From: Pseudorhodoferax sp. Leaf265
Lineage (GTDB): Bacteria > Pseudomonadota > Gammaproteobacteria > Burkholderiales > Burkholderiaceae_C
NCBI RefSeq assembly: GCF_001422365.1
Contig: NZ_LMMT01000001.1
Span: 288,820-352,819 of the forward strand
Length of the DNA stretch: 64,000 bases
Direction of reading: 5' to 3'
Part shown: one piece after another, positions 46,165-55,098 of the stretch
How positions within the stretch are numbered: position 1 is the first letter of the stretch
Layout: each line of letters starts with the position of its first letter
Program-made: the position numbers and the translations under genes
The notes under the pieces: generated by a model
Databases searched by the model: none
What the model was told of the DNA's origin: nothing
The model's input: only the letters and a program-made list of their open reading frames with translations

Positions 46165-47328
46165 TCAACTTGGCTGATTGCGGAGCCAGCGATCCAGTCG
46201 CTCAGCCCCTTGCACCAATCGATGGCGGTCGCGGGATGCAAAGCACCAGCGCAGCCAACCCTGGGCCTGCGGCGCAAAGGCGGAACCTGGCGCCAGGCCC
46301 AGGCCGGCCTCCCGCACCAGGCGCTTGGCCACGGCCAGGGAGTCGTCGGCACCTGCCAGGCTGAAGAAGGCGTACATCCCACCCTGCGCTGCCGATACAC
46401 GCACTTGCGGCATGGCGGCCAGCAGCGGCACCAGCGTGTCGCGGCACTGGCGCAGGTGCGCCACCACGCGCGGCGTGACCTCGTTGCGGCCTGCCAGCGC
46501 CGCCAGGGCCGCGCGCTGCGTGAACACACTGGCACAGGACGTGTTGAACTCGATCAGCTTGCCCATCGCCTGCGTCAGCGTGGCGGGCATGACCAGCCAG
46601 CCCAGCCGCCAGCCCGTCATCAAGAAGCTCTTGGAGAAGCTGTGCACCACCACCAGCCGGTCTTGCGGCTGCGCCTGGTCGAGGAAGCTCGGCGCGCAGC
46701 CCTGCGGTGACGGCGCGTAGTAAAGGCGCTCGTAGACCTCGTCGGCCAGGATCCAGGTGCCGGTGCGGCGGCAATGCGTGAGCAATGCAGCCTGCTCTTG
46801 GGCGCTCAGCGTCCAGCCCGTGGGGTTGTTCGGGGCATTGACGATCAGCAGCCGGGTGGTCGGCGTGATGGCAGCCAGCAGCGCGTCCAGATCCAGCGTC
46901 CATCGGCCATCCACGGGCCGCAACGGCACGCAGCGCAGGCGCGCGCCCAGGATGACGGGCTGAGCCGTCAGATTGGGCCACACGGGCGTCACGGCGACCA
47001 CCTCGTCGCCTGGATCGACCAGGCATTGGACGGCCAGCATCAAGGCATTGACGCCGCCCGAAGTGACGGCGATGCGGTCCGCCGCCACCGGTCCGTGCAG
47101 CTCCGACATGTAGCCGGCGATGGCCTCGCGCAACTCGGGCAGGCCCAGGTTGTGGGCGTAGAAGGTCTCGCCCCGCTGCAGCGATGCGATGGCGGCTTCG
47201 CGGATGAACGCGGGCGTGACCTCGTCGCTCTCGCCGAACCAGAACGGCAGCACGTCGTCGCGGCCGATGCCGGCATTGGCCACCTCGCGGATCTGCGATT
47301 CGGCGAGGTCTTGGATGGCTTTTCTCAT
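46165..47328 (-). CDS. Pyridoxal-phosphate aminotransferase, class I/II
   Basis: 387 residues, fold-type I. PLP-Lys in VVHSFSKSFLMTGWRLGWL, TSGGVNALMLAV and NAPNNPTGWTL for cofactor contacts, and Arg in WLRWCFA for the carboxylate. Similar to aspartate/aromatic aminotransferases of subgroup I-gamma. The substrate cannot be fixed from the sequence. Start ATG at 47328 (MRKAIQDLAESQIREVANAG). Divergent from a small exported protein gene. Confidence 0.87.
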   Translation of the reverse strand: MRKAIQDLAESQIREVANAGIGRDDVLPFWFGESDEVTPAFIREAAIASLQRGETFYAHNLGLPELREAIAGYMSELHGPVAADRIAVTSGGVNALMLAVQCLVDPGDEVVAVTPVWPNLTAQPVILGARLRCVPLRPVDGRWTLDLDALLAAITPTTRLLIVNAPNNPTGWTLSAQEQAALLTHCRRTGTWILADEVYERLYYAPSPQGCAPSFLDQAQPQDRLVVVHSFSKSFLMTGWRLGWLVMPATLTQAMGKLIEFNTSCASVFTQRAALAALAGRNEVTPRVVAHLRQCRDTLVPLLAAMPQVRVSAAQGGMYAFFSLAGADDSLAVAKRLVREAGLGLAPGSAFAPQAQGWLRWCFASRDRHRLVQGAERLDRWLRNQPS

Positions 47329-47412
47329 CGGATTGGGCAATGGTTCACGCAGCGGGCCATGGTAGCGAGCGCAGGGCTGGAAGACACTGCGCAGGCCCTG
47401 GGAGAAACCATC

Positions 47413-47643
47413 ATGCACATGTCCATCCCGCTGTCCGCGGCCTGCCTGGCGCTGGGCCTGTTGACCACCCTGCCGACCGCGGCCGCCAAGGCCGAGAACG
47501 GCGCGACATCGAAGAGGAAGGCGGCAGCGCCCAAGTTCATCCCCAACAGCACGCAAGAGAGTGCCCGCGAACGCGAACGCCGGCTGCTGCGCGAATGCAA
47601 GGGCCGGCCCAACGCCGGCGCCTGCGCCGGCTACACCAGCTGA
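47413..47643 (+). CDS. Small exported protein of unknown function
   Basis: 76 residues. A signal peptide (MHMSIPLSAACLALGLLTTL to about residue 25) is followed by a short basic mature part ending RLLRECKGRPNAGACAGYTS with two cysteines eight residues apart, which could form a disulfide. GGAG precedes the start. Coding is supported by signal peptide, codon usage and fit between neighbours. I do not recognise a function. Confidence 0.65.
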   Translation: MHMSIPLSAACLALGLLTTLPTAAAKAENGATSKRKAAAPKFIPNSTQESARERERRLLRECKGRPNAGACAGYTS

Positions 47644-47646
47644 GCT

Positions 47647-48921
47647 TCAAGCCGCCGGCCGCGCCATCTGGCAGCTGGTCGGCATCTCGGCGCGACCCGC
47701 CGCCACCTGCTTGATCACGCGGAAGCCGTAGCCCGAGCCCTCCACGTCGAACTTGACGCCCGGCACCCCCTGGCGGTCCATCACACCCACGACCAGGGTC
47801 TGCTGGAACTGGTGGTCGGATGCCCGCATGCGGCCGGTCTGCCCGTGCAGAGTCACGTTGGCCAGCTCCAGCGCCACGCCCACCTTCGCAGCATCCAGGC
47901 TGTCCGCCTTTTCGATGGCCTGGGCCAGGGCCTCGACCATGAGCTGCATGCGCATGTGGACATAGTCGTCCGCCGGCTTGGGATAGCGCTGGCGGAAGGC
48001 CTGGTAGAAGGCCTCACTCTGGGCGCCTGGCAGGTTCGGCAGCCAGTCAGCCACCGCGATGACCTTGCCGATGCCCGCATCGCCGAGCGCCGCCGGCGCG
48101 CCCAGCGCATTGCCGTAGAAGGTGTAGAACTTGCCGTCGAAACCGGATTCGCGCGCGGCCTTGACAAGGAGCGTCAGGTCGTTGCCCCAGTTGCCCGTGA
48201 TGACAGCGCCAGCGCCGCTGGCCTTGATCTTGGCGGCGTAAGGCAGGAAGTCCTTCACGCGGCCCATGGGATGCAGTTCGTCGCCGACGATGGCCAAGTC
48301 GGGCCGCTGCGCCTGCAGCTGCCGCCGCGCCTCGCGCAGCACGGCCTGACCGAAGCTGTAGTCCTGACCGATCAGGTAGGCGCTCTTGACCGCCTCGTCC
48401 TCGCGCAACACCTCCATGAGCGCGGCCATGCGCATGTCGGCATGGGCATCGAAGCGGAAGTGCCAGAAGCTGCAGCGCTCGTTGGTCAGGATGGGGTCGA
48501 CGGCCGAGTAGTTCAGGTACAGCGCGCGGCGCTTGGGCTCGCGCTCGTTGTGCTTGTTCAGTGCATCGAGCAGGGCCGCTGCCGTTGCGGACGAGTTGCC
48601 CTGGGCCACGAAACCCACGCCGTCATCGATGGCCGAGCGCAGTGCGCTCAGTGCCTCCTCGGTCTGGCCCTTGCTGTCGTAGCGCGTGATGGCCAGCGGA
48701 CGCGCGCCGCCGGACAGCCGGAGGCCACCGCGCGCGTTCACGCGCTCGGCCGCCCACACGAGGTTACGGAACACCGCCTCGCCGGTGTTGGCGAAGGGGC
48801 CGCTCAAAGTCTCGATCATGGCCAGGCGGACCGGCGCCGGCTGTGCGGCCACGAACGGAAAGGCCGTCACAGATAGCGCTGCCGCAGCGCTTTTCAAGAC
48901 CCGTCTACGCGGTACGTGCAT
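47647..48921 (-). CDS. ABC transporter substrate-binding protein, branched-chain amino-acid type
   Basis: 424 residues with an exported N-terminus (VPRRRVLKSAAAALSVTAFP, cut before APVRLAMI) carrying twin arginines. The mature part is a type I periplasmic-binding fold (LAMIETLSGPFANTGEAVFRN in part, GQDYSFGQAVLREA, GAVITGNWGNDLTLLVKAAR). No permease or ATPase genes are adjacent, so it is either an orphan receptor or works with a distant system. Convergent with the small exported protein (3-bp gap). Confidence 0.87.
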   Translation of the reverse strand: MHVPRRRVLKSAAAALSVTAFPFVAAQPAPVRLAMIETLSGPFANTGEAVFRNLVWAAERVNARGGLRLSGGARPLAITRYDSKGQTEEALSALRSAIDDGVGFVAQGNSSATAAALLDALNKHNEREPKRRALYLNYSAVDPILTNERCSFWHFRFDAHADMRMAALMEVLREDEAVKSAYLIGQDYSFGQAVLREARRQLQAQRPDLAIVGDELHPMGRVKDFLPYAAKIKASGAGAVITGNWGNDLTLLVKAARESGFDGKFYTFYGNALGAPAALGDAGIGKVIAVADWLPNLPGAQSEAFYQAFRQRYPKPADDYVHMRMQLMVEALAQAIEKADSLDAAKVGVALELANVTLHGQTGRMRASDHQFQQTLVVGVMDRQGVPGVKFDVEGSGYGFRVIKQVAAGRAEMPTSCQMARPAA

Positions 48922-49020
48922 TCAAAAAATCCTCTTGAAAATCAAAGCGCTGGACGCAGATTGGATGCATGCGGCGCTCACGGTGAGAGCCGCGGAGTGT
49001 AAAGAGACCAGGAGTTCCCC

Positions 49021-49407
49021 ATGTTCTTCGCCCCCGTCATCCGTCAGGCCAACTACAGCCCCGCCCTGCGCTCGCTGGACCGCAGCTTCGAGCGCTTCTT
49101 CAACGACGTCGCCTACGTGCGCCAGAGCGGCACCAAGGGCCACAGCCTGAGCCAGGACGACACCAGCTGGACGCTGTCGGTCGACCTGCCCGGCGTGGCC
49201 AAGGACCAGCTCAACATCGGCATCGAAGGCGCCGTGGTGCGCATCGAGAGCACCGAGGCAGCCAGCCGCAAGGTCAAGGCCGCCTACGAGCTGCCGCTGG
49301 AGATCGATGCCACCGCGAGCACGGCCACGCTGGAAAACGGTGTGCTGACGCTCAAGCTGGCCAAGAAGCTGCCGCAGAGCAACGTGACCCCGCTGTCCAT
49401 CCAGTAA
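49021..49407 (+). CDS. Small heat-shock protein (Hsp20/alpha-crystallin family)
   Basis: 128 residues, a short sHSP. The alpha-crystallin domain spans about residues 40-125 (DDTSWTLSVDLPGVAKDQLN, VVRIESTEAASRKVKAAYEL, ENGVLTLKLAKK); the C-terminal I-x-I tail motif is reduced to LSIQ. ATP-independent holdase. AGGAG upstream of the ATG. CTTGAAA at 48934-48940 matches a sigma-32 -35 box, but no good -10 follows. Confidence 0.9.
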   Translation: MFFAPVIRQANYSPALRSLDRSFERFFNDVAYVRQSGTKGHSLSQDDTSWTLSVDLPGVAKDQLNIGIEGAVVRIESTEAASRKVKAAYELPLEIDATASTATLENGVLTLKLAKKLPQSNVTPLSIQ

Positions 49408-49433
49408 ACCGCTCCGCGCTCCGCACCGCCCGG

Positions 49434-49456
49434 CGCCGTCTGCTTTTCAGATGGCG
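49434..49456. other. Hairpin between hsp20 and tsaD
   Basis: CGCCGTCTG (49434-49442) pairs with CAGATGGCG (49448-49456) around a CTTTT loop, with one G-U pair. It covers the tsaD stop codon and lies 27 bp after the hsp20 stop. It could end both convergent transcripts, although neither side has a long T-tract. Confidence 0.35.
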
Positions 49457-50475
49457 TCGAGCGGCCAGCGCGGCTTCACGTCGAAGGCATAGCGCCTGTC
49501 GGCCTGTTGCACGCCCGCCTGCATCCGCATGGCAGCGGCCATGGCGATCATGGCGCCGTTGTCGGTGCACAGCGCCAGCTCCGGGTAATGCACCCGCACC
49601 CTCCTCTTCGCGCATGCGGCATTGAGCTGCGCACGCAGTTCCCGGTTCGCGCCCACCCCGCCCGCCACGACCAGGCGCTGTAGCCCGCTCTCCTTGAGCG
49701 CGGCCATCGACTTGCGCACCAGCACGTCGACGATGGCCGCCTGGGTGGAGGCCGCCAGGTCGGCGCTGCGCGCAGGAAGCGTGTCACCCAGCTTCTTGGC
49801 CTGGGTTAGCACAGCCGTCTTCAAACCCGCGAACGAAAAATCCAGGTCGCCGCTGTGCAGCAGCGGCCGCGGCAGCACGAAGGCCTTGGCATCGCCCTGC
49901 TCGGCCAGGCGCGCCAGTGCCGGCCCGCCCGGATAGCCCAGGCCCAACAGCTTGGCCGACTTGTCGAAGGCTTCGCCGGCCGCGTCGTCGATGGTCTCGC
50001 CCAGCATGGCGTAGCGGCCCACGCCGTCCACGCGCATGAGCTGCGTGTGCCCGCCGGACACCAGGAGCACCACGAACGGAAACTCCGGCGGATCGGCGCT
50101 CATGAAGGGCGACAGCAGATGTCCCTCCAGGTGGTGCACCCCCAGCACGGGCTTGTCCAGCGCCGCACCCAACGCGCAGGCCACGCCCGCGCCCACCAGC
50201 AGCGCCCCGGCCAGGCCCGGGCCGCGCGTGTAGGCCACGACATCGACCTCTGCGACACTGCGGCCCGCCTCGCGCAACACGGTCTCGGCCAGCGGCAGCG
50301 CACGGCGGATGTGGTCGCGGCTGGCCAGTTCGGGCACCACACCGCCATAGTCGGCGTGCATGCGCACCTGGCTGTGCAGCGCATGCGCCAGCAGCCGGGG
50401 CAGTTGCGTGCCGCCAGACTGCACCAGCGCCACACCCGTTTCGTCGCAGGAAGACTCGAATCCCAATACCAGCAT
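49447..50475 (-). CDS. tsaD: tRNA N6-adenosine threonylcarbamoyltransferase
   Basis: 342 residues, standard length. With TsaB and TsaE it completes t6A37 in ANN-decoding tRNAs. N-terminal ASKHA fold [18 protein letters not shown]; metal His pair in [33 protein letters not shown]; and [10 protein letters not shown] near the end. Start at 50475. Divergent from nasR with a 54-bp gap. Confidence 0.96.
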   Translation of the reverse strand: MLVLGFESSCDETGVALVQSGGTQLPRLLAHALHSQVRMHADYGGVVPELASRDHIRRALPLAETVLREAGRSVAEVDVVAYTRGPGLAGALLVGAGVACALGAALDKPVLGVHHLEGHLLSPFMSADPPEFPFVVLLVSGGHTQLMRVDGVGRYAMLGETIDDAAGEAFDKSAKLLGLGYPGGPALARLAEQGDAKAFVLPRPLLHSGDLDFSFAGLKTAVLTQAKKLGDTLPARSADLAASTQAAIVDVLVRKSMAALKESGLQRLVVAGGVGANRELRAQLNAACAKRRVRVHYPELALCTDNGAMIAMAAAMRMQAGVQQADRRYAFDVKPRWPLDAI

Positions 50476-50529
50476 GGGGCGCGAGTGTAGTGAGCCCGCA
50501 GGCACGGCACGGTTGTTGCTCGGAATTCC

Positions 50530-51759
50530 ATGGCCCCTACGATGAAATCTGGACTGCATTTTTTGATCGCCGCGCGCGAATGCGAGATCGGCGACCTCGA
50601 ACAGCTCGCCCTCACCGGCGCGCTGGTGGGTGTGATCGGCCAGCTGGTGCACGCGCTGCAGCGCGAGCGCGGGCTGTCCAACCTTCTCCTCGCTTCCCGC
50701 GGCACCCGCTTCGCACAGGCGCGCGAAGACCAGCTGCGCCAATGCGATGCCGCCGCCGGACAACTGCGCCGGCATTTCGACGCGATGGACACGCAGGGCA
50801 CGGCGGCGCGCAATGGTGCACGGCTGTTCGGCCGCATCGCCACGGTGCTGCAGGCGCTGGACGGATTGCCCGCACTGCGCGAGGACATCGCGGCACTGGC
50901 GGTCACGCCGCAAGCGGCCACGGCCGCCTTCGTGCGGCTCGTGGCCGGCTTGCTGCAGGTGGTGTTCGAGGCTGCCGACAGCGCCACCGACCCGCAGATC
51001 TCGCGCGCGCTCGTGGCCTTGTTCAACTTCATGCAGGGCAAGGAATTCGCCGGCCAGGAACGTGCCTTCGGCGGCGCCTGCTTCGCCGAAGGCCAGATGG
51101 AGAGCGGCCGCGCCCAGCAATGGCTGGAGCTCATCGAATCGCAGGAGCGGTGCTTTCGCATCGCGCTCGACTTCTCCGACACGGCCGTGCAGGCCGCTTG
51201 GCGCACGGCCGTGGACACGCGCACCCAGGCCGAACTCGAACGGCTGCGTCGCATCGGCTGCACGCCACGCGCCGACGGCCTGCTCGACCCGGAGCTGGCC
51301 CAAGGCTGGTACGACTGCTGCACCCTGCGCATCGACGCGATGCGGGGCGTCGAGGAACTGTTGGCGGCCCAGTTGCCGCAGCTGTGCGCCTCGCGCATCG
51401 CCAAGGCGCGCGACGAACTGCGCAACCACGAGGCGATCCGCGACGCGCTGGTGCACGCGGCCGGGAGCGCCGATGCGGGCGAGCCGGCACCCAACTACGG
51501 CCCGCACCTGGAACGCTCCATCCTCGACCTGGTGCAGGACCAGGCACGCCGGCTGCAGCAGATGGCCGACGAACTGGACACCGTACGCGCCTCGCTCAAC
51601 GAGCGCAAGATCATCGAACGCGCCAAGGGCCTCCTGATGGCCACACGCAAGCTCAGCGAGGCCGACGCGCACAAGATGCTGCGCCAGACCGCGATGAACC
51701 AGAACCGCAAGCTGCTGGACGTGGCGCAGTCGGTGCTGGCGCTGTCCGACTACCTCTGA
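50530..51759 (+). CDS. nasR: Nitrate-responsive antitermination regulator, NIT and ANTAR domains
   Basis: 409 residues. The N-terminal nitrate/nitrite-sensing NIT domain (about residues 25-290: [20 protein letters not shown], and the all-helical region after it) is followed by a C-terminal ANTAR RNA-binding domain (about 347-409: [39 protein letters not shown]). Same order as Klebsiella NasR, which binds the nas leader RNA when nitrate is present and prevents termination. It sits directly upstream of a leader with the matching RNA hairpins. An ATG at 50542 is an alternative start. Confidence 0.93.
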   Translation: MAPTMKSGLHFLIAARECEIGDLEQLALTGALVGVIGQLVHALQRERGLSNLLLASRGTRFAQAREDQLRQCDAAAGQLRRHFDAMDTQGTAARNGARLFGRIATVLQALDGLPALREDIAALAVTPQAATAAFVRLVAGLLQVVFEAADSATDPQISRALVALFNFMQGKEFAGQERAFGGACFAEGQMESGRAQQWLELIESQERCFRIALDFSDTAVQAAWRTAVDTRTQAELERLRRIGCTPRADGLLDPELAQGWYDCCTLRIDAMRGVEELLAAQLPQLCASRIAKARDELRNHEAIRDALVHAAGSADAGEPAPNYGPHLERSILDLVQDQARRLQQMADELDTVRASLNERKIIERAKGLLMATRKLSEADAHKMLRQTAMNQNRKLLDVAQSVLALSDYL

Positions 51760-51776
51760 GCATCGCGTGCTGCGGC

Positions 51777-51791
51777 GCACAAGTCTTGTGC
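51777..51791. promoter_or_regulatory. NtrC-type enhancer site (perfect dyad)
   Basis: GCACAAGTCTTGTGC is a perfect palindrome fitting the NtrC consensus GCAC-N7-GTGC. Its centre is about 153 bp upstream of the predicted nrtA transcript start, a normal distance for an NtrC enhancer. Confidence 0.65.
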
Positions 51792-51805
51792 CCCGTGCGC
51801 GCCGC

Positions 51806-51820
51806 GCACCATCTTTGCGC
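51806..51820. promoter_or_regulatory. Second NtrC-type site
   Basis: GCACCATCTTTGCGC matches GCAC-N7-GTGC with one mismatch. Its centre is 29 bp from that of the first site, close to three helical turns, so two NtrC dimers could sit on the same face. Confidence 0.5.
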
Positions 51821-51909
51821 ATGGCGCCGGGCCGGCCTGGCGTCGGTCCAATTTGCACAAGTTGTTGATTCGTATGGAAGACATGTGCTGAGCAGCAACG
51901 CAGGCCAGG

Positions 51910-51926
51910 CTGGCACGCGACCTGCA
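51910..51926 (+). promoter_or_regulatory. Sigma-54 promoter of the nitrate assimilation operon
   Basis: CTGGCACGCGACCTGCA matches the RpoN consensus closely, with -24 GG at 51912-51913 and -12 GC at 51924-51925, 10 nt apart. The expected start of transcription is near 51937, which gives a leader of about 144 nt before nrtA. Confidence 0.75.
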
Positions 51927-51937
51927 TAGCACCAGCA

Positions 51938-51963
51938 AACCCCGGCCAAAGGCGGCCAGGGTT
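51938..51963 (+). promoter_or_regulatory. ANTAR target hairpin P1 (hexaloop AAAGGC)
   Basis: GGCC (51944-51947) pairs with GGCC (51954-51957) around the 6-nt loop AAAGGC, which has the A1 and G4 needed for ANTAR protein binding. The stem extends past one C-A mismatch by CCC with GGG and AA with TT. It lies at the very 5' end of the predicted leader RNA. Confidence 0.75.
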
Positions 51964-51978
51964 CCAGGCTTCAGGGCC

Positions 51979-51998
51979 AAAGGACAACGGCGTCCATT
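51979..51998 (+). promoter_or_regulatory. ANTAR target hairpin P2 (hexaloop AACGGC), overlapping the terminator
   Basis: GGAC (51982-51985) pairs with GTCC (51992-51995) around the loop AACGGC, again with A1 and G4, and a further AA/TT beyond one A-A mismatch. Its loop and 3' arm are the 5' arm of the terminator, so P2 and the terminator cannot form together. Confidence 0.75.
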
Positions 51999-52048
51999 TC
52001 TTTACCGCGATCGTTCGCGGTCAGGAAATGGGCGCCGTTTTGTTTTTC
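51986..52048 (+). terminator. Leader terminator controlled by NasR
   Basis: AACGGCG and CCATTTC (51986-52000) pair with GAAATGG and CGCCGTT (52025-52039). An inner hairpin ACCGCGA/TCGCGGT (52004-52021) extends it, and TTGTTTTTC follows (52040-52048). Without NasR bound to P1/P2, transcription should stop here, 33 bp before nrtA. Confidence 0.85.
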
Positions 52049-52080
52049 AGCTTCCCTTCTCTTCGATCCCAGGAGTTCGC

Positions 52081-53337
52081 ATGACCCCACACGCTCCCTC
52101 CCGCCCGGCACCGGCACGGCGCGACTTCATCCGCAAAGCCGGCGCCGTCGCGACCACCGCCCTGCTGGGCGACCTGGTCACGCGCGGTGCCTGGGCCGCC
52201 GGCTCCGATGCGCCGGAGAAGAAGGAAGTGAAGATCGGCTTCATCCCGCTGACCGACTGCGCCAGCGTGGTCATGGCCTCGGTGCTGGGCATCGACCAGA
52301 AGTACGGCGTCAAGATCATCCCGAGCAAGGAAGCCAGCTGGCCCGGCGTGCGCGACAAGCTGGTCAACGGCGAGCTCGACATGGCCCATGTGCTGTGGGG
52401 CCTGGTCTACGGCGTGCACCTGGGGGTCTCGGGCCCCAAGAAGGATATGGCCGTGCTCATGAACCTGAACCACAACGGCCAGGCCATCACGCTGTCCAAA
52501 AAGCTGGCCGACAAGGGCGCGGTGGACGCAGGCACGCTGGCCCAGCTGATGGCCAAGGAGAAGCGCGAGTACACCTTCGCCCAGACCTTCCCGACCGGCA
52601 CGCATGCGATGTGGCTGTACTACTGGCTGGCCTCCGCGGGCATCAACCCGATGAAGGACAGCAAGATCACCACCGTGCCACCGCCACAGATGGTGGCCAA
52701 CATGCGCATCGGCAACATGGATGGCTACTGCGTGGGCGAGCCCTGGGGCCACCGCGCCGTGGCCGACGGCATCGGCATCACGGCCGTGACCACGCAGGAC
52801 ATCTGGAAGGACCACCCCGAAAAAGCCCTCGGCACCACCGGCGAGTTCGCGCAGAAGAACCCCAACACCTGCCGCGCCGTGGTCGCCGCCATCCTGGAGG
52901 CCAGCAAGTGGATCGACGCCAGCCTGTCCAACAAGATGAAGATGGCCGAGACCGTGGCCGACAAGGCCTACGTCAACACCAGCGTGGACGTGATCAACCA
53001 GCGCATCCTGGGCCGCTACCAGAACGGCCTGGGCAAGACCTGGGACGACCCGAACTACATGAAGTTCTACAACGACGGCCTGGTCGGCATGCCCTACCTG
53101 TCCGACGGCATGTGGTTCCTGACCCAGCACAAGCGCTGGGGCCTGCTCAAGGAGCACCCGGACTACCTGGCCGTGGCCAAGCAGATCAACAAGATCGATC
53201 TGTACAAGGACGCCGCCACGGCCGCCAAGGCCAGCATTCCCAAGGACGTGATGCGCACCAGCAAGCTGCTGGATGGCGTGGTCTGGGACGGCAAGGATCC
53301 CGCCAAGTACGCCGACGGTTTCAAGGTCAAGGCCTGA
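52081..53337 (+). CDS. nrtA: Nitrate ABC transporter substrate-binding protein
   Basis: 418 residues. Tat-type signal with RR at residues 13-14 (ARRDFIRKAGAVATTALL). CmpA/NrtA family core: VKIGFIPLTDCASVVMASVLG, VNGELDMAHVLWGLVYG and GNMDGYCVGEPWGHRAV. It captures nitrate or nitrite in the periplasm. AGGAG at 52071-52075 before the ATG. First structural gene after the NasR-controlled leader; Klebsiella calls the equivalent nasF. Confidence 0.93.
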   Translation: MTPHAPSRPAPARRDFIRKAGAVATTALLGDLVTRGAWAAGSDAPEKKEVKIGFIPLTDCASVVMASVLGIDQKYGVKIIPSKEASWPGVRDKLVNGELDMAHVLWGLVYGVHLGVSGPKKDMAVLMNLNHNGQAITLSKKLADKGAVDAGTLAQLMAKEKREYTFAQTFPTGTHAMWLYYWLASAGINPMKDSKITTVPPPQMVANMRIGNMDGYCVGEPWGHRAVADGIGITAVTTQDIWKDHPEKALGTTGEFAQKNPNTCRAVVAAILEASKWIDASLSNKMKMAETVADKAYVNTSVDVINQRILGRYQNGLGKTWDDPNYMKFYNDGLVGMPYLSDGMWFLTQHKRWGLLKEHPDYLAVAKQINKIDLYKDAATAAKASIPKDVMRTSKLLDGVVWDGKDPAKYADGFKVKA

Positions 53338-53348
53338 GGAGCACACCC

Positions 53349-54272
53349 ATGGTTTCCGCAGTCTTCCATTCCCCGGTCGAGGCCGCGCTGCCCGACACCC
53401 CGGCACGCGACCTCAAGGCCGTGCCCAGGGCCGCCGCCAACGACGCGCCCCCGGCTGTCGCCCCCGCCCCCCTGCGCAAGCCGCCCTTCGACTGGCGCGG
53501 CCTGTGGCTGCGCGTGCTGCCGCCGCTGGCCGGACTGGGTCTGCTGGTCGTGCTGTGGGAGATCGTGTCGGTCGCCACGGCCGGCAGCATCCCGACGCCG
53601 CGCGACACCTGGGCGCAGGCCGTGGACGTGTTCAGCGACCCGTTCTACAGCAAGGGCCCGAACGACCAGGGCGTGGGCTGGAACGTACTGTCCTCGCTGC
53701 AGCGCGTGGCGCTGGGCTTCGGCCTGGCGGCGCTGGTCGGCATCCCGGCGGGCTTTGCGATCGGGCGCTTCACTTTCCTGTCGCGCATGTTCAACCCGCT
53801 GATCAGCCTGCTGCGCCCAGTGTCGCCACTGGCCTGGCTGCCGATCGGCCTGCTGGTGTTCAAGGGCGCGAACCCGGCCGCGATCTGGACCATCTTCATC
53901 TGCTCGATCTGGCCCATGGTCATCAACACCGCGGTGGGCGTGCAGCGCGTGCCGCAGGACTACATGAACGTGGCCCGCGTGCTGAACCTCTCCGAATGGA
54001 AGATCGTCACCAAGATCCTGTTCCCCGCCGTGCTGCCCTACATGCTGACCGGTGTGCGCCTCGCGGTGGGCACGGCCTGGCTCGTGATCGTGGCGGCCGA
54101 GATGCTGACCGGGGGCGTGGGCATCGGCTTCTGGGTCTGGGACGAGTGGAACAACCTGAACGTCAAGAACATCATCATCGCCATCTTCGTGATCGGCATC
54201 GTCGGCCTGCTGCTCGAGCTTGCGCTCGTCAAGCTGGCTTCGGCATTCACTTTCGAAGAGGTGCGGTCATGA
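53349..54272 (+). CDS. nrtB: Nitrate ABC transporter permease
   Basis: 307 residues. A hydrophilic N-terminus of some 55 residues precedes about six transmembrane helices. Family signatures: GSIPTPRDTWAQAV, SSLQRVALGFGLAALVGIPA, and the EAA-type loop (MNVARVLNLSEWKIVTKILF) ending in LPYMLTGVRLAVGTAW. Equivalent to NasE. Its stop overlaps the ATPase start (ATGA). Confidence 0.93.
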   Translation: MVSAVFHSPVEAALPDTPARDLKAVPRAAANDAPPAVAPAPLRKPPFDWRGLWLRVLPPLAGLGLLVVLWEIVSVATAGSIPTPRDTWAQAVDVFSDPFYSKGPNDQGVGWNVLSSLQRVALGFGLAALVGIPAGFAIGRFTFLSRMFNPLISLLRPVSPLAWLPIGLLVFKGANPAAIWTIFICSIWPMVINTAVGVQRVPQDYMNVARVLNLSEWKIVTKILFPAVLPYMLTGVRLAVGTAWLVIVAAEMLTGGVGIGFWVWDEWNNLNVKNIIIAIFVIGIVGLLLELALVKLASAFTFEEVRS

Positions 54273-55072
54273 GCGACGACAAGTTCATCGAGATCCAGGG
54301 CGTCGAGCAGGCCTTCAGCACACCGCGCGGGCGATTCCTCGCACTGCAGGGCATCAACCTCACGGTGGCCAAGGGCGAGTTCGTCGCGCTGATCGGCCAC
54401 TCGGGCTGTGGCAAGTCCACGCTGCTGAACCTGATCGCCGGCCTCACGCGGCCGACGCAGGGCACGCTGCTGTGCGCCAACAAGGAGGTCGCAGGCCCGG
54501 GCCCCGAGCGCGCCGTGGTGTTCCAGAACCATTCGCTGCTACCCTGGCTCACCTGCTTCGAGAACATCCACCTGGGCGTGGAGCGCGTGTTCGGCGCCAA
54601 GGAGACCAAGGCGCAGCTCAAGGAGCGCACCGAGGCGGCGCTGGCCCTGGTCGGCCTCACCCCCGCCACGCACAAGCGCCCGGGCGAGATCTCCGGCGGC
54701 ATGAAGCAGCGCGTGGGCATCGCGCGCGCGCTGGCCATGGAGCCCAAGGTGCTGCTCATGGACGAGCCCTTCGGTGCACTGGACGCGCTCACGCGCGCCA
54801 AGCTGCAGGACGAACTGCTGACCATCGTGCAGAAGACGCAGAGTACGGTGGTGATGGTCACCCACGACGTGGACGAGGCCGTGTTGCTCTCGGACAAGAT
54901 CGTGATGCTGACCAACGGCCCTGCCGCCACCATCGGCGAGGTGCTCGCCGTGGCCTTGCCGCGCCCACGCAACCGCGTGGAGCTGGCGGAAGACCGCGAC
55001 TACGTGATGTACCGCAAGGCGGTGATCGACTTCCTCTACACGCGCCAGGGTCACGTGGAGAAGGCCGCCTGA
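54269..55072 (+). CDS. nrtC: Nitrate ABC transporter ATP-binding protein
   Basis: 267 residues, a single ABC domain without the C-terminal NrtA-like extension of cyanobacterial NrtC, hence nearer NrtD/NasD. Walker A GHSGCGKST, Q-loop VVFQNHSLLPWLTC, signature ISGGMKQRVG, Walker B VLLMDEPFGALD, switch His in MVTHDVDEAV. Overlaps nrtB by 4 bp. Confidence 0.92.
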   Translation: MSDDKFIEIQGVEQAFSTPRGRFLALQGINLTVAKGEFVALIGHSGCGKSTLLNLIAGLTRPTQGTLLCANKEVAGPGPERAVVFQNHSLLPWLTCFENIHLGVERVFGAKETKAQLKERTEAALALVGLTPATHKRPGEISGGMKQRVGIARALAMEPKVLLMDEPFGALDALTRAKLQDELLTIVQKTQSTVVMVTHDVDEAVLLSDKIVMLTNGPAATIGEVLAVALPRPRNRVELAEDRDYVMYRKAVIDFLYTRQGHVEKAA

Positions 55073-55098
55073 GCAAGGCAGCGCCGCGAAGTGAAGCC

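Noticed and set aside
48934-48965. Sigma-32 heat-shock promoter of the hsp20 gene
   Set aside because: CTTGAAA fits the -35, but no CCCATNT-like -10 lies at an acceptable distance, so only the partial match is noted under the gene.
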